64,000 bases of DNA, from contig JALGSV010000013.1 of assembly GCA_029821755.1 (NCBI GenBank), positions 1 to 64,000 of the forward strand, in the 5' to 3' direction. Within the stretch, counting starts at the first letter, position 1, and every line of letters begins with the position of its first letter. A program made the position numbers and the translations under genes. This document shows positions 1 through 8,060 of the stretch, in pieces. The stretch is from Candidatus Zipacnadum vermilionense. Its GTDB lineage: Bacteria > Armatimonadota > Zipacnadia > Zipacnadales > Zipacnadaceae. The notes under the pieces were generated by a model that worked only from the letters and a program-made list of their open reading frames with translations, ran no database searches and was not told the DNA's origin.

Positions 1-1116
1 TGCGACGTCTTCTGGGTGGACGCCGGCTGGTATGGTGACGCGCCCTACCAGGAGGACTCCACCGTCTTCAACAGCCAGTGGGCCCGTCAAGCCGGCAACT
101 GGCAGCCTCATGCCGCCATGTACCCGCATGGGCTGGCTCCCCTGGGGGAGGCGGTGCAGGAGGCAGGAATGAAGTTCCTGCTGTGGGTGGAAACCGAACG
201 CGCCTGTGTCTGGACCCGCCTAGCCAAGGAACACCCCGAGTGGATGCTCGGCCCCCTCCATGACAACTGCCTGGTCAACCTGGGGCTGCCGGAGGCGCGA
301 GAGGGGATTACCGACCTCATCTCGGAGCTGATCACCCAGGGCCACCTCGGCGTCTACCGCCAGGACTTCAACATGAGCCCGGCGCCCTTCTGGGAGCTGG
401 CCGACGCGCCTGACCGGATCGGCATGAGCGAAATCCGGCATATCGAGGGGTTATACAAGTTCTGGGATGACCTGCTGGAGCGCCACCCCGGGCTCTACAT
501 CGACAACTGCGCGGGCGGCGGACACCGGATTGACCTGGAGACGATCTCCCGCAGCATTCCGCTCTGGCGAAGTGACTACCAGTGTACCCCCGGTTTTGAC
601 CCCCTCGGGATGCAGGCGCAGACGCAAGGGCTGGGCCTCTGGGTGCCGCTCAGTGCCGCGGTCTGGGAGGGGACTAGCCTCTACGGGGCGCGCAGCGCGA
701 TGGGACCGGCGGCCTGCCTGACCACCAATCAGTTCGAGACCGCGCCCCCACCTCCCGTGCCCCTCGACATCATGCGGCAGGGCCTGGAGGAGCAAGCCCA
801 GGCGCGGCCCTTCTTCTACGGCGACTTCTACCCGCTGCTCTCGTACAGCCTGGCCGACGACGCCTGGTGCGCCTGGCAGTGGGACCGGCCCGACCTGGGG
901 GCAGGCCTGGCCCTTCTCTTCCGCCGCCAGCATAGCCCCTTCCCGCGGATGGAGGTCAAGCTGCAGGGGCTGGACCCGGAGGCCAGGTACGAGGTGCGAG
1001 ACGCGGACACGGGAGCAATTGAGGAAAGGACGGGGAAGCAACTGACGGAGGAAGGCATGTCAGCGGACATCGCCGAGCAGCCGGGGTCGAGGCTGTGGTG
1101 GTACCGCTGCCTGTAG
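1..1116 (+). CDS. GH36-type alpha-galactosidase, 5' end outside window
   Basis: This encodes the C-terminal 371 residues of a retaining alpha-galactosidase, which removes alpha-1,6-linked galactose from galactomannans or raffinose-type sugars. The reading frame is already open at base 1 (Cys-Asp-Val-Phe-Trp), so the start lies upstream; the GTG at 16 is internal. The segment covers much of a clan GH-D TIM barrel. The DAGWYG strand is near the start. The nucleophile Asp is in YRQDFN (codon at 364-366), followed by the Gly-rich DNCAGGGHR segment, and the acid/base Asp is in LWRSDYQ (codon at 574-576). A short beta domain closes the protein. It is followed after 240 bp by a GH4 glycosidase and later by a GH2 beta-mannosidase, which supports a role in galactomannan use. 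Family assignment rests on the motif set. The exact substrate is inferred. Confidence 0.85.
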   Translation, partial: CDVFWVDAGWYGDAPYQEDSTVFNSQWARQAGNWQPHAAMYPHGLAPLGEAVQEAGMKFLLWVETERACVWTRLAKEHPEWMLGPLHDNCLVNLGLPEAREGITDLISELITQGHLGVYRQDFNMSPAPFWELADAPDRIGMSEIRHIEGLYKFWDDLLERHPGLYIDNCAGGGHRIDLETISRSIPLWRSDYQCTPGFDPLGMQAQTQGLGLWVPLSAAVWEGTSLYGARSAMGPAACLTTNQFETAPPPPVPLDIMRQGLEEQAQARPFFYGDFYPLLSYSLADDAWCAWQWDRPDLGAGLALLFRRQHSPFPRMEVKLQGLDPEARYEVRDADTGAIEERTGKQLTEEGMSADIAEQPGSRLWWYRCL

Positions 1117-1126
1117 GCCGCCCCTC

Positions 1127-1290
1127 CCGGTGGCACCGGCGTCTCGCCGGTGGGGGTGGCGGTGCTGTGCGCCGTCCCCTGCAGGGCGCGGGCTCGTACC
1201 GCGCCCTCGGCGCCAGCGGCAACCCTGGGCGGCGCCTGCGCCGCCCGCCGTTCGCCGGCAAGTACCGGTCACACCCCTGGAACTAGGGAA
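1127..1290. repeat. Intergenic palindromic repeat cluster
   Basis: This gap after the GH36 stop holds a perfect hairpin: CACCGGCG at 1134-1141, loop TCT, CGCCGGTG at 1145-1152. Further GC-rich imperfect inverted repeats run to about 1270. The same hairpin recurs exactly at 29832-29850 and in degraded form near 24066, so it is a dispersed repeat and not a gene-specific terminator. There is no T tract. Confidence 0.7.
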
Positions 1291-1356
1291 GGAAACCCTC
1301 CCTCCCTCGTTGAATACCCCCGCGTTTGCCTCCCACGCGAACACAGAAAGGACACC

Positions 1357-2667
1357 ATGCCCAAGATCGCCATCATCGGCGCCGGTTCCATTGGCTTCGC
1401 CCAGACCCTCATCAAGGACGTGCTCTCCTTCGAGTCCCTGCGCGACTCCCACTTCAACCTGATGGATATCGACGAGGAGCGCCTCGACGTTACCTACCAG
1501 GTGACCCAAAAGCTCTTGGAGCAGGAGAAACTGCCGGCCACGATCAGCAAGACCCTCGACCGGAGCGAGGCCCTCGACGGCGCCGACTACGTCATGTGCG
1601 CCATCTTGGCCAACGGGATCGAGCCCTTCGCGAACGAAATCAACATCCCCTTCAAATACGGCATCACCCAGCCGGTGGGCGACACCATGTGCGTCGGGGG
1701 TATCTTCCGCGCCTTGCGCACCATCCCCATCCTGGTGGACATCTGCCGCGATGTCGAGCGCCTCTGCCCCGACGCCTGGATGCTGAACTACACCAACCCC
1801 ATGACCATGCTCACCTGGGCCTGCAATGTAGCGACCAAGGTGAAGTTCGTCGGCCTGTGCCACGGCGTGCAGGGCACCGCCAGCGAGCTGGCCCGCCTGG
1901 CCGGCTATGAGCCCGAGCAGACCAAGTACTGGGCCGCCGGTATCAACCACATGGCTTGGTTCCTGCGGATCGAGGACCTCGCCGGCAACAGCCTCTACCC
2001 CCAGCTCTGGGAGCGCCTGGAGCGTGAGGGTCCTCCAGAGGGCGACAAGCTCCGCTGGGACCTGGCGAAATACGTCGGTTACTACATGACCGAGTCTTCC
2101 GGCCACCTCTCCGAGTACGTCCCGTACTATCGTAAGCGCCCCGACCTCCTGGCACAGTTCGACTCGCCGGGTATGTTCGCCGGCGAGCACGGGGTCGTTC
2201 TGGAAGCCTACCGCTCGCACTGGAAACCCCACGCCGAGCGCACCTTCAAGCAGATCCGCGGCGAGGAACCCATTCCCTTTGGCGCCCGCAGCGCCGAATA
2301 CGCCTCGAACATCGTTAACGCGCTGGCGACCGGCGAGCTATACTGCTTCAACGGCAACGTCATGAACCACGGCCTAATCAGCAACCTCCCCGAGGGCGCC
2401 TGCGTCGAGGTCCCGTGCTTCGTGGATAACCTGGGCATCCATCCCACTCCCGTCGGGGCGCTGCCGCCCCTCTGCGCGGCACTGAATCAGTCCAACCTCA
2501 GCGCCCAGGGCATGGCCGTCGAGGCCGCCCTCACCGGCGATCGGGAGATGGCGTTCCACGCCGTCTTCGCCGACCCGCTCACCTCGGCCATGCTCGCCCC
2601 CGGCGAGATCAAGGCCATGTTCGACGAGTTGTTCGAGGCCAACCGGCAGTGGATGCCGCAGTTCTGA
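1357..2667 (+). CDS. GH4 family glycosidase (alpha-galactosidase/alpha-glucosidase type)
   Basis: A 436-residue NAD+- and Mn2+-dependent glycosidase of family GH4, which cleaves glycosides by a transient oxidation at C3. The ATG at 1357 follows an AGAAAGGA ribosome site and gives the Rossmann start IAIIGAGSIGF at residues 4-14; the open frame upstream runs through repeat DNA and is unlikely to be translated. Family motifs: Asp36 at the end of beta-2, NYTNP at 144-148, CHGVQ at 168-172 (metal-binding Cys) and GINHMAW at 195-201. The length fits the family (about 430-450). The motif pattern is closer to MelA/AglA-type enzymes than to 6-phospho-glucosidases, but the substrate cannot be fixed by eye. 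With the GH36 gene upstream, the cell would have two mechanistically different alpha-galactosidase-type enzymes side by side. Confidence 0.88.
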   Translation: MPKIAIIGAGSIGFAQTLIKDVLSFESLRDSHFNLMDIDEERLDVTYQVTQKLLEQEKLPATISKTLDRSEALDGADYVMCAILANGIEPFANEINIPFKYGITQPVGDTMCVGGIFRALRTIPILVDICRDVERLCPDAWMLNYTNPMTMLTWACNVATKVKFVGLCHGVQGTASELARLAGYEPEQTKYWAAGINHMAWFLRIEDLAGNSLYPQLWERLEREGPPEGDKLRWDLAKYVGYYMTESSGHLSEYVPYYRKRPDLLAQFDSPGMFAGEHGVVLEAYRSHWKPHAERTFKQIRGEEPIPFGARSAEYASNIVNALATGELYCFNGNVMNHGLISNLPEGACVEVPCFVDNLGIHPTPVGALPPLCAALNQSNLSAQGMAVEAALTGDREMAFHAVFADPLTSAMLAPGEIKAMFDELFEANRQWMPQF

Positions 2668-2668
2668 T

Positions 2669-2700
2669 TCCGCGTGGCGCGGGCCTCCCTGGCCCGCCCA
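2669..2700. repeat. Short interspersed palindrome after GH4 stop
   Basis: The hairpin GCGGGCC (2679-2685), loop TCCCT, GGCCCGC (2691-2697) begins two bases after the GH4 stop, preceded by CCGCGTGGC. Related CGTGGnGnGGGCTT/CC sequences follow other genes (24095, 29911), so this looks like a member of the same repeat family. It may also act as a transcript-end stabiliser. Confidence 0.5.
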
Positions 2701-2757
2701 AACAGCGGCGACGGTCTGGCAAGGGATACAACAAGACCAGAGAAGGAGGGTACGGCA

Positions 2758-3711
2758 GTGGCGTACACATTCCTCGACCTAGCATACGACGTTCTCAAGG
2801 AGTCGGAGAAGCCCCTGACCCACCAGGAGATATGGGATGTGGCTAGTAGCTCAAGGTCGGCCGCCAGGGTCAATACAAAAGGCAAGACCCCTTCGGCGAG
2901 TCTCGGGGCGCTGCTGTACGTGGACGTGCGAGACAACGACTCCTCCAGGTTCATCAAGGTCGGAAGGAGACCCGCCCGGTTCTTCCTTGCCGAGAAGAAG
3001 TCGTCGCTGTCACCGGACGTCGCGAAGCTGCTCGATGCCAGTGAGGCCAGCGAGCCTGACAAGGGCGCGCACTATCTCGAGCGGGACCTGCACCCGTTGC
3101 TCGCATATCACGCCTACGCCAACCCTTCATTCAACCGGGGCAAATCCATCCATACGAAGACGATTCGCCATCAGAAGTCGCGGAAGACGGGCTACAGTGA
3201 ATGGCTCTACCCTGACATGGTGGGGTTCTATCTGCCTGTCGACGATTGGACCACGGAGGTCATCGGGCTGAACAGGCTTTCCGACAACAACTCGCTACGC
3301 CTCTTCTCCTTCGAGCTCAAGAGAGAACTAACGCGAGCCAACTACAGAGAGGCTTACTTCCAAGCGGTATCCAACTCGTCGTGGGCACACGAGGGGTATC
3401 TGGTCGCTGCCCGCATCGTCCAGGACGACGAGTTACTCTCTGAACTGGAGCGGCTGGCATCGTCCTTCGGGATCGGGATACTGCATCTCGACCTGACGGA
3501 CTTCGGGGGATCATCAACCATCTACCCGGCACGGGTACGGAGCGAATTGGACTGGGAGACCATCAACAAGCTGCCCGAGCAAAACGAGGGCTTCAGGCTG
3601 TTCCTGCAAGATGTGAGAATCGACTTCGAGGGGAAGCGAGTGCACAAGACTGAGTACGATGGCATCCTGGAGGACCCTGAGAAGTACATCATTGACAAGC
3701 TCAAGGCCTAA
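2758..3711 (+). CDS. HARE-HTH plus PD-(D/E)XK-like (COG2958/HrgA-type) protein
   Basis: 317 residues. The GTG start at 2758 is chosen because AGGAGG (2744-2749) sits 8 bp upstream. Residues 2-80 resemble a HARE-HTH (HB1/ASXL) winged helix, with the motif YDVLKESEKPLTHQEIW, a Gly-Lys turn and a final RFFLAEK strand. Residues 104-317 resemble the COG2958 family: YPDMVGFY places Asp153, and SFELK gives Glu186 and Lys188, which together match a PD-(D/E)XK nuclease core, with NYREAYFQAVSNSSW after it. Such proteins occur near restriction-modification genes, but no methyltransferase or other defence gene lies next to it here. Its codons (tat, caa, aat, aga) are less GC-rich than those of the flanking glycosidases, which suggests separate acquisition. 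The nuclease activity is inferred. Confidence 0.7.
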   Translation: MAYTFLDLAYDVLKESEKPLTHQEIWDVASSSRSAARVNTKGKTPSASLGALLYVDVRDNDSSRFIKVGRRPARFFLAEKKSSLSPDVAKLLDASEASEPDKGAHYLERDLHPLLAYHAYANPSFNRGKSIHTKTIRHQKSRKTGYSEWLYPDMVGFYLPVDDWTTEVIGLNRLSDNNSLRLFSFELKRELTRANYREAYFQAVSNSSWAHEGYLVAARIVQDDELLSELERLASSFGIGILHLDLTDFGGSSTIYPARVRSELDWETINKLPEQNEGFRLFLQDVRIDFEGKRVHKTEYDGILEDPEKYIIDKLKA

Positions 3712-3865
3712 CGTGCGACCGGCGGACGGCTTCCAGCGGCACGTGAATGCCCGGACGGCTAGTCGCCAAGGGACAGTCGCAAGCAACAGTGACGGGACGG
3801 ACGGCTGTCGCAGTGCGGACGCCGCGGAAACCGTCCCTGCAAATTCGGGTGCATAAGGAGACCCC
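3712..3865. other. Intergenic region, nothing recognised
   Basis: 154 bp between the HARE protein and the next gene. It holds no open frame with coding character and no clear promoter or hairpin. The only functional signal is the AAGGAG ribosome site at 3855-3860. Confidence 0.5.
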
Positions 3866-5284
3866 ATGTACGCAGAGCGCATCGTCAAGAGTTTCGAGCA
3901 GGACAAGAAGCGGCCCCACAAGGCCGAGTTTCGCATCAAGAAAGAGAAACGCGGCTGGCGCCTTCTTGACGGCAACACCGCCCTCGCCTTCTTCTATCCC
4001 ACCTTCCTGGACATCTGGTCCTTCTCGCCCTTCGAAGAGCCCGTCCTCTACAACGAGGAAGACCCCGGCGCGGTGGTGGACCTGTACACGGTCCACAACA
4101 CGATGGTGAACCTCGCGGCGCACGGCTGGCCCCGCCACTGGTTCTGCGACGGAGTACACGTCAACGACATGGTCTCCTGGAAGTGGATCAAGAAGACCGG
4201 CGCTGAGTTGGAGGCGGAGATCACCGGCGTCTTCGGGGAGGAGCGCATCCGCTGGATCCTGCGCGTCTTCTACGACCCCTCCTGGGCCCGCTACCGCTAC
4301 GAGGTGACTATCGACGCCTGGATGATCGAGCCCTTCGGCTTTGAGCCCTTCAACATGATGCTCGCCGGGGCCCTCTGTTCCTGTTGCGAGGACCGCCGCT
4401 GGACCCACTCCCTCTGGGAGGACTGCGAGGGCCACCTCCAGCGATTTGTTCACTCCAACGCGCTGTTCAATGTCACCGACTACGGCGACGACAAGGGCTG
4501 CTGGCGCACCCGCAACATCCCCTACCGCGGCGGCTGGGTCGCCTACGCCGCACATGACTCCTTCAACCCGGGCGTTCTCATCCGCGACAACAACGTCCCC
4601 ATGAAGATAGCCCTCTGCAGCCAGCTCTTCGATGAGCATGTGATCTGGAACGATGCAGGCACTGAGAATATCGACGAGGACGGCATGTTCCACTTCCACA
4701 TGGTCTGCGAGTTCGTGAACCTCGGCGACCCCCTCGCAAAGCGGCTACTAAAGAAGGCCCAGGACCCGATGAAGCCCCGGCAGTGGCGCAAGCAAATGGT
4801 CGCCTTGGCCTTCCACATGGGCGTGGAGAATGATTTCGAGGAGCCAGTGGACCCCTGGCAGCCGGAGGACTGCCCCATTTTCGTGCTCCGGCTGGCCCAG
4901 GACGGCCCCGTAGTCTGGGCCGATGATGCCGCCCGCAGTGGCAAACGCTCCATCCGCCTGACCAACAACGTCATCAACGACCGCAACGAGATGTTCCCCG
5001 TCGGCGCGGTCTGCAACGTCAAGGCGTACACCAAGTACCGTCTGAGCGGCTGGATCAAGACCAAAGGCGTGGAGCGCTTCGCCCGCCTGGAGTTGGCCTC
5101 CTTCGAGTACAGCTACACCAACCTCATCGACCTCTCCGCCTCGTCCAACGTAGCCGGCACCAAGGGCTGGACCCGCGTCGAGGCGGTCCTCGACAGCGGC
5201 GAAGAGGTCTACCTCATGCCCTTCCTGCGCCTCTACGGCCCCGGTGTGGCCTGGTTCGATGACGTGAAGCTCGAAGAGGTGTAG
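3866..5284 (+). CDS. Uncharacterised protein with C-terminal carbohydrate-binding-like domain
   Basis: 472 residues, with the ATG at 3866 five bases after AAGGAG. No signal peptide is visible. Residues 1-320 are rich in Trp, Tyr, Phe and Asp (for example WPRHWFCDGVHVNDMVSWKW and WMIEPFGFEPFNMM) and have the look of a beta-rich sugar-handling fold, but I do not recognise the family. Residues about 340-472 resemble a CBM4/9-like jelly roll: SGKRSIRLTNN, then YRLSGWIKTKG, and a final VAWFDDVKLEEV strand, the usual closing signature of such modules. Its place between glycosidases suggests work on plant-type oligosaccharides. It may be an intracellular glycosidase of a family I cannot name. Confidence 0.6.
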   Translation: MYAERIVKSFEQDKKRPHKAEFRIKKEKRGWRLLDGNTALAFFYPTFLDIWSFSPFEEPVLYNEEDPGAVVDLYTVHNTMVNLAAHGWPRHWFCDGVHVNDMVSWKWIKKTGAELEAEITGVFGEERIRWILRVFYDPSWARYRYEVTIDAWMIEPFGFEPFNMMLAGALCSCCEDRRWTHSLWEDCEGHLQRFVHSNALFNVTDYGDDKGCWRTRNIPYRGGWVAYAAHDSFNPGVLIRDNNVPMKIALCSQLFDEHVIWNDAGTENIDEDGMFHFHMVCEFVNLGDPLAKRLLKKAQDPMKPRQWRKQMVALAFHMGVENDFEEPVDPWQPEDCPIFVLRLAQDGPVVWADDAARSGKRSIRLTNNVINDRNEMFPVGAVCNVKAYTKYRLSGWIKTKGVERFARLELASFEYSYTNLIDLSASSNVAGTKGWTRVEAVLDSGEEVYLMPFLRLYGPGVAWFDDVKLEEV

Positions 5285-5325
5285 GCCTGTCCCCACGGGC
5301 CGGCGACGCAGCTCCCCTTGTCCAG

Positions 5326-5348
5326 CCCCTCCCCCGCCCGGGGAGGGG
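5326..5348. terminator. GC-rich hairpin after the CBM-like gene
   Basis: CCCCTCCCC (5326-5334), loop CGCCC, GGGGAGGGG (5340-5348) forms a perfect 9-bp stem about 40 bp after the stop codon. There is no T run, so it may act as a 3' stabiliser or a Rho-assisted stop and not a classic intrinsic terminator. Confidence 0.45.
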
Positions 5349-5386
5349 CCACGGGATGGGCTTCGCACCGGCTGATGCACTTGCCT

Positions 5387-5395
5387 TGGTATAAC
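5387..5395 (+). promoter_or_regulatory. Possible extended -10 promoter for the GH2 gene
   Basis: TGGTATAAC (5387-5395) matches an extended -10 element (TGn plus TATAAC). No good -35 box lies 17 bp upstream. Transcription would start near 5402, leaving a leader of about 15 nt containing only the strong ribosome site GGAGGAGG (5401-5408). Confidence 0.35.
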
Positions 5396-5416
5396 AGTTA
5401 GGAGGAGGAATTGACT

Positions 5417-7927
5417 ATGCGCGGCAGCTTGTCACTCAACGGAACCTGGGGACTGGCCTGGGCGGAGGGAATACCGGTGATGGGTTCTACCTACTTCACC
5501 GGGGAGAAGTGCGAGATGCGGCAACTCGTGCCCGCCGACTTGCCCGCGCCCATCCACGAAGCGCTGATGGACCACGGCCTCCTGCCCGACCCCAACTACG
5601 GCCTCAACTCCCTGGCCGCCCGCTGGGTGGAGGAGCAGTACTGGACCTGCCGTCGCACCTTCACCGCCCCGTCGGAAGCCACCGAGGCTCCGGCCTGGCT
5701 GGTCTTTGACCGCCTGGAGATGATGGCCTCCGTCTGGCTCAACGGCGAAGAGATCGGTAAGCACGCCAACGTGCACCGCCCCGCCCGGTTCGAGGTCACC
5801 GGCAAGCTCCGCCCCGGCGAGAACACCCTCGCCGTGCTGCTCACCGCCGGCATGCACGAGGTCTGCGACCGGCCTGTCCGTGACTACATGCCCGACGAGG
5901 TCTCCCTGCTCACCCGTCGCCCCTGGCTGCGCAAGCCCCAGTACCAGTGCGGCTGGGACTGGAACCCGCGCCTGATGAACCTCGGCATCCTCGGCGACGT
6001 GCGGCTCGAATGGAGTTCCGGCCCCCGCCTGGACCAGGTCACTGTCTTCGCCGTACCCAGCGAGGACCTCTCCACCGCCACCTTCAGCGCCCGCGTAACG
6101 GTGGATAACCCCTCTGAGACCGAGGTGGTGGGCACACTCCGCCTCCGCCTCGCCGAGACCGGCCAGGAAGTCGCCGTCCCCGTTACGCTTCCCCCCGGCG
6201 AGAGCCGCCCGGAGGCCATCCTGGAACTCGCCGAGCCTCGCCTCTGGTGGCCGATCGGGCAAGGCGAGCCCTTCCGCTACACGGTTGAGGTGTCCCTGGA
6301 GGCCGGTGGCGAGACCCAGACGGCGCTACGCAAGACCGGCGTCCGCCGCGTGGAGATGGACCAATCGCCTCACCCAGTCACTGGTCGCTACTGCACCCTC
6401 AAGATCAACAACCGCCCCGTCTTCTGCAAGGGCGGCAACTGGGCGCCCGCCGACCTGATGTACAGCCGCGTCGAGCCCGAGCGCTACCGTCGGCTGGCCG
6501 AGCTGGCGGTGGAGGAGAACTTCAACATGATGCGGGTCTGGGGCGGCGGCATCTTCGAGGCCCCGCTGCTGGAGGTCTGCGACGAACTCGGTCTGCTGGT
6601 CTGGCACGACCTGCTCTTCGCCTGCGCCAAGTACCCAGGCGACTTCCCCGAGTTCGCCGCCGAGGTCCGCCGCGAGGTGACTTGGGGCGTGCGCGAGCTG
6701 GCCCATCACCCCTCGCTAGTCGTCTGGTGCGGCAACAACGAGATTGAGTGGGGCGACTGGGCCTGGGGCTACGATGACCAACCCCGCACCCATCCCCACT
6801 ACGCCATGTTCCACCACGACATCCCCCAGATTGTCCATCGCGAGGACCCTTCCACGCTTCATTGGGTCAGCAGCCCCTCCTCGCCGGACTACCTACACCC
6901 CAACGACCCCACCGCCGGCGACCAGCATCCCTGGAGCGTCTCCATGAACTCCGGTGGCGCCGACTGGTGGATCTACCGCGATAACGTGGATCGCTTCCCC
7001 AATGAGGGCGGCGTCCTCGGCGCTAGCCCCCGCGCCACGCTCCTGCAATTCCTGCCCGAGGCGGACCGGAAGCTCTTCTCCCCCACCTGGTGCCATCACG
7101 ACAATCCCTTCGCCTCCATGGACAGTCCTCCTGGGTCGCTGGGCCGCGGCTACCGGACGCTAGACCTCTGGGCCGGCCGCGACGCCCGCGAGATGAATCT
7201 GGAGGACTACGCTTACCTCAGCGGCCTCTTGCAGGGCGAGGGCCTCGCCGAGTACGTCTCCAACTACCGCCGCCGCATGTTCAGCAGCGCCTCGGCCATC
7301 TTCTGGTCCTTCAACGACTCGTGGCCGGTCACCAACGGCTGGACCACCGTGGACTACTACCTGCGCAAGAAGCTCTCCTACCACCCCGTCCGCCGCGCCT
7401 TCCAGCCGGTGACGGTAGTGGTCGCCGAGGAGGACGGCGCAGTCCGCGTCTTCGGCGTCAACGACACCCCCCAGGACTGGTCCGGCGACCTCCGCTACGG
7501 CCTCTTCGCCCTAGCCGGCGGGTTGCCCCAGGACGAGAGCCTGTCGGTCACCCTCCCGGCCAACACTTCCACCGTCCTGGCCGAGTTCCCCCGCAGCGCA
7601 TGGGAATCCGCCGGCACCACCACCACCGGCGCCTTCGCCGTGTTGCTGCAGGACGGCTGCCATCACGCCCAGTACCGCCTCTTCGTGGAGCGCTTCAAGG
7701 ACCTGGTCCTCGCCTCGCCGGAGATCACCGTCACCGTAGAGACCGGCGTAGCCACCTTCCGCTCCGACACCTTCGCCTGGGGCGTCTGCCTCGACCTGGA
7801 CGGCGAGGCCCCGCTAGTCGACAACTGCTTCGACCTGCTCCCCGGCCTCCCGTATCCGGTGCCCTGGGCAGGCCCGGAGGCCCCGGTGGTGTTGAGGGTC
7901 GGCAACGCGGAGATACCCGGTCGTTGA
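5417..7927 (+). CDS. GH2 family beta-mannosidase
   Basis: 836 residues. The ATG at 5417 lies 8-9 bp after GGAGGAGG, preferred over the TTG at 5411. The layout is the GH2 one: an N-terminal sugar-binding jelly roll (residues 1-200), Ig-like domain (about 200-315), TIM barrel (about 320-650) and a C-terminal beta domain. In the barrel FCKGGNWAPAD, MMRVWGGGIFE and WHDLLFACAKYP are the usual beta-mannosidase strands. Glu442 in WCGNNEIEW is the acid/base. The nucleophile is probably Glu530 in PNEGGVLGASP, where most relatives have SEFGxQS. No signal peptide is seen, so it should act in the cytoplasm on imported manno-oligosaccharides. It closes a block with GH36 and GH4 alpha-galactosidase-type genes, consistent with galactomannan use. 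Confidence 0.9.
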   Translation: MRGSLSLNGTWGLAWAEGIPVMGSTYFTGEKCEMRQLVPADLPAPIHEALMDHGLLPDPNYGLNSLAARWVEEQYWTCRRTFTAPSEATEAPAWLVFDRLEMMASVWLNGEEIGKHANVHRPARFEVTGKLRPGENTLAVLLTAGMHEVCDRPVRDYMPDEVSLLTRRPWLRKPQYQCGWDWNPRLMNLGILGDVRLEWSSGPRLDQVTVFAVPSEDLSTATFSARVTVDNPSETEVVGTLRLRLAETGQEVAVPVTLPPGESRPEAILELAEPRLWWPIGQGEPFRYTVEVSLEAGGETQTALRKTGVRRVEMDQSPHPVTGRYCTLKINNRPVFCKGGNWAPADLMYSRVEPERYRRLAELAVEENFNMMRVWGGGIFEAPLLEVCDELGLLVWHDLLFACAKYPGDFPEFAAEVRREVTWGVRELAHHPSLVVWCGNNEIEWGDWAWGYDDQPRTHPHYAMFHHDIPQIVHREDPSTLHWVSSPSSPDYLHPNDPTAGDQHPWSVSMNSGGADWWIYRDNVDRFPNEGGVLGASPRATLLQFLPEADRKLFSPTWCHHDNPFASMDSPPGSLGRGYRTLDLWAGRDAREMNLEDYAYLSGLLQGEGLAEYVSNYRRRMFSSASAIFWSFNDSWPVTNGWTTVDYYLRKKLSYHPVRRAFQPVTVVVAEEDGAVRVFGVNDTPQDWSGDLRYGLFALAGGLPQDESLSVTLPANTSTVLAEFPRSAWESAGTTTTGAFAVLLQDGCHHAQYRLFVERFKDLVLASPEITVTVETGVATFRSDTFAWGVCLDLDGEAPLVDNCFDLLPGLPYPVPWAGPEAPVVLRVGNAEIPGR

Positions 7928-7952
7928 CGCCCTCATCTGCCACTGCTACAAT
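7924..7952 (+). promoter_or_regulatory. Sigma70-type promoter for nfnAB
   Basis: TTGACG (7924-7929), 17-bp spacer, TACAAT (7947-7952). The -35 box overlaps the stop codon of the GH2 gene. The predicted transcription start near 7959 leaves a leader of about 100 nt before nfnA. The -35 box is identical to that of the mlaE promoter. Confidence 0.75.
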
Positions 7953-7999
7953 GCCGCTGTCAGGGCTGTTTTCGGATTCCCCCATGCAGACCCGAACTT

Positions 8000-8053
8000 G
8001 CCTGGCGTGGTTCGCCAGGCTTTACCGCGTCTGTCCCGCGCTGGCGCGCCAGG
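8000..8053 (+). promoter_or_regulatory. nfnA leader with alternative hairpins near the ribosome site
   Basis: GCCTGGCG (8000-8007) pairs with CGCCAGGC (8013-8020) around a TGGTT loop. A second self-complementary stretch, CTGGCGCGCCAG (8041-8052), carries another CGCCAGG copy at 8047-8053. The two CGCCAGG copies could compete for the same partner, and the second contains the AGG that is the only ribosome-site candidate (7 bp before the ATG at 8061). This could be a translational switch. No known riboswitch is recognised. Confidence 0.4.
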
Positions 8054-8060
8054 TGCTTAG

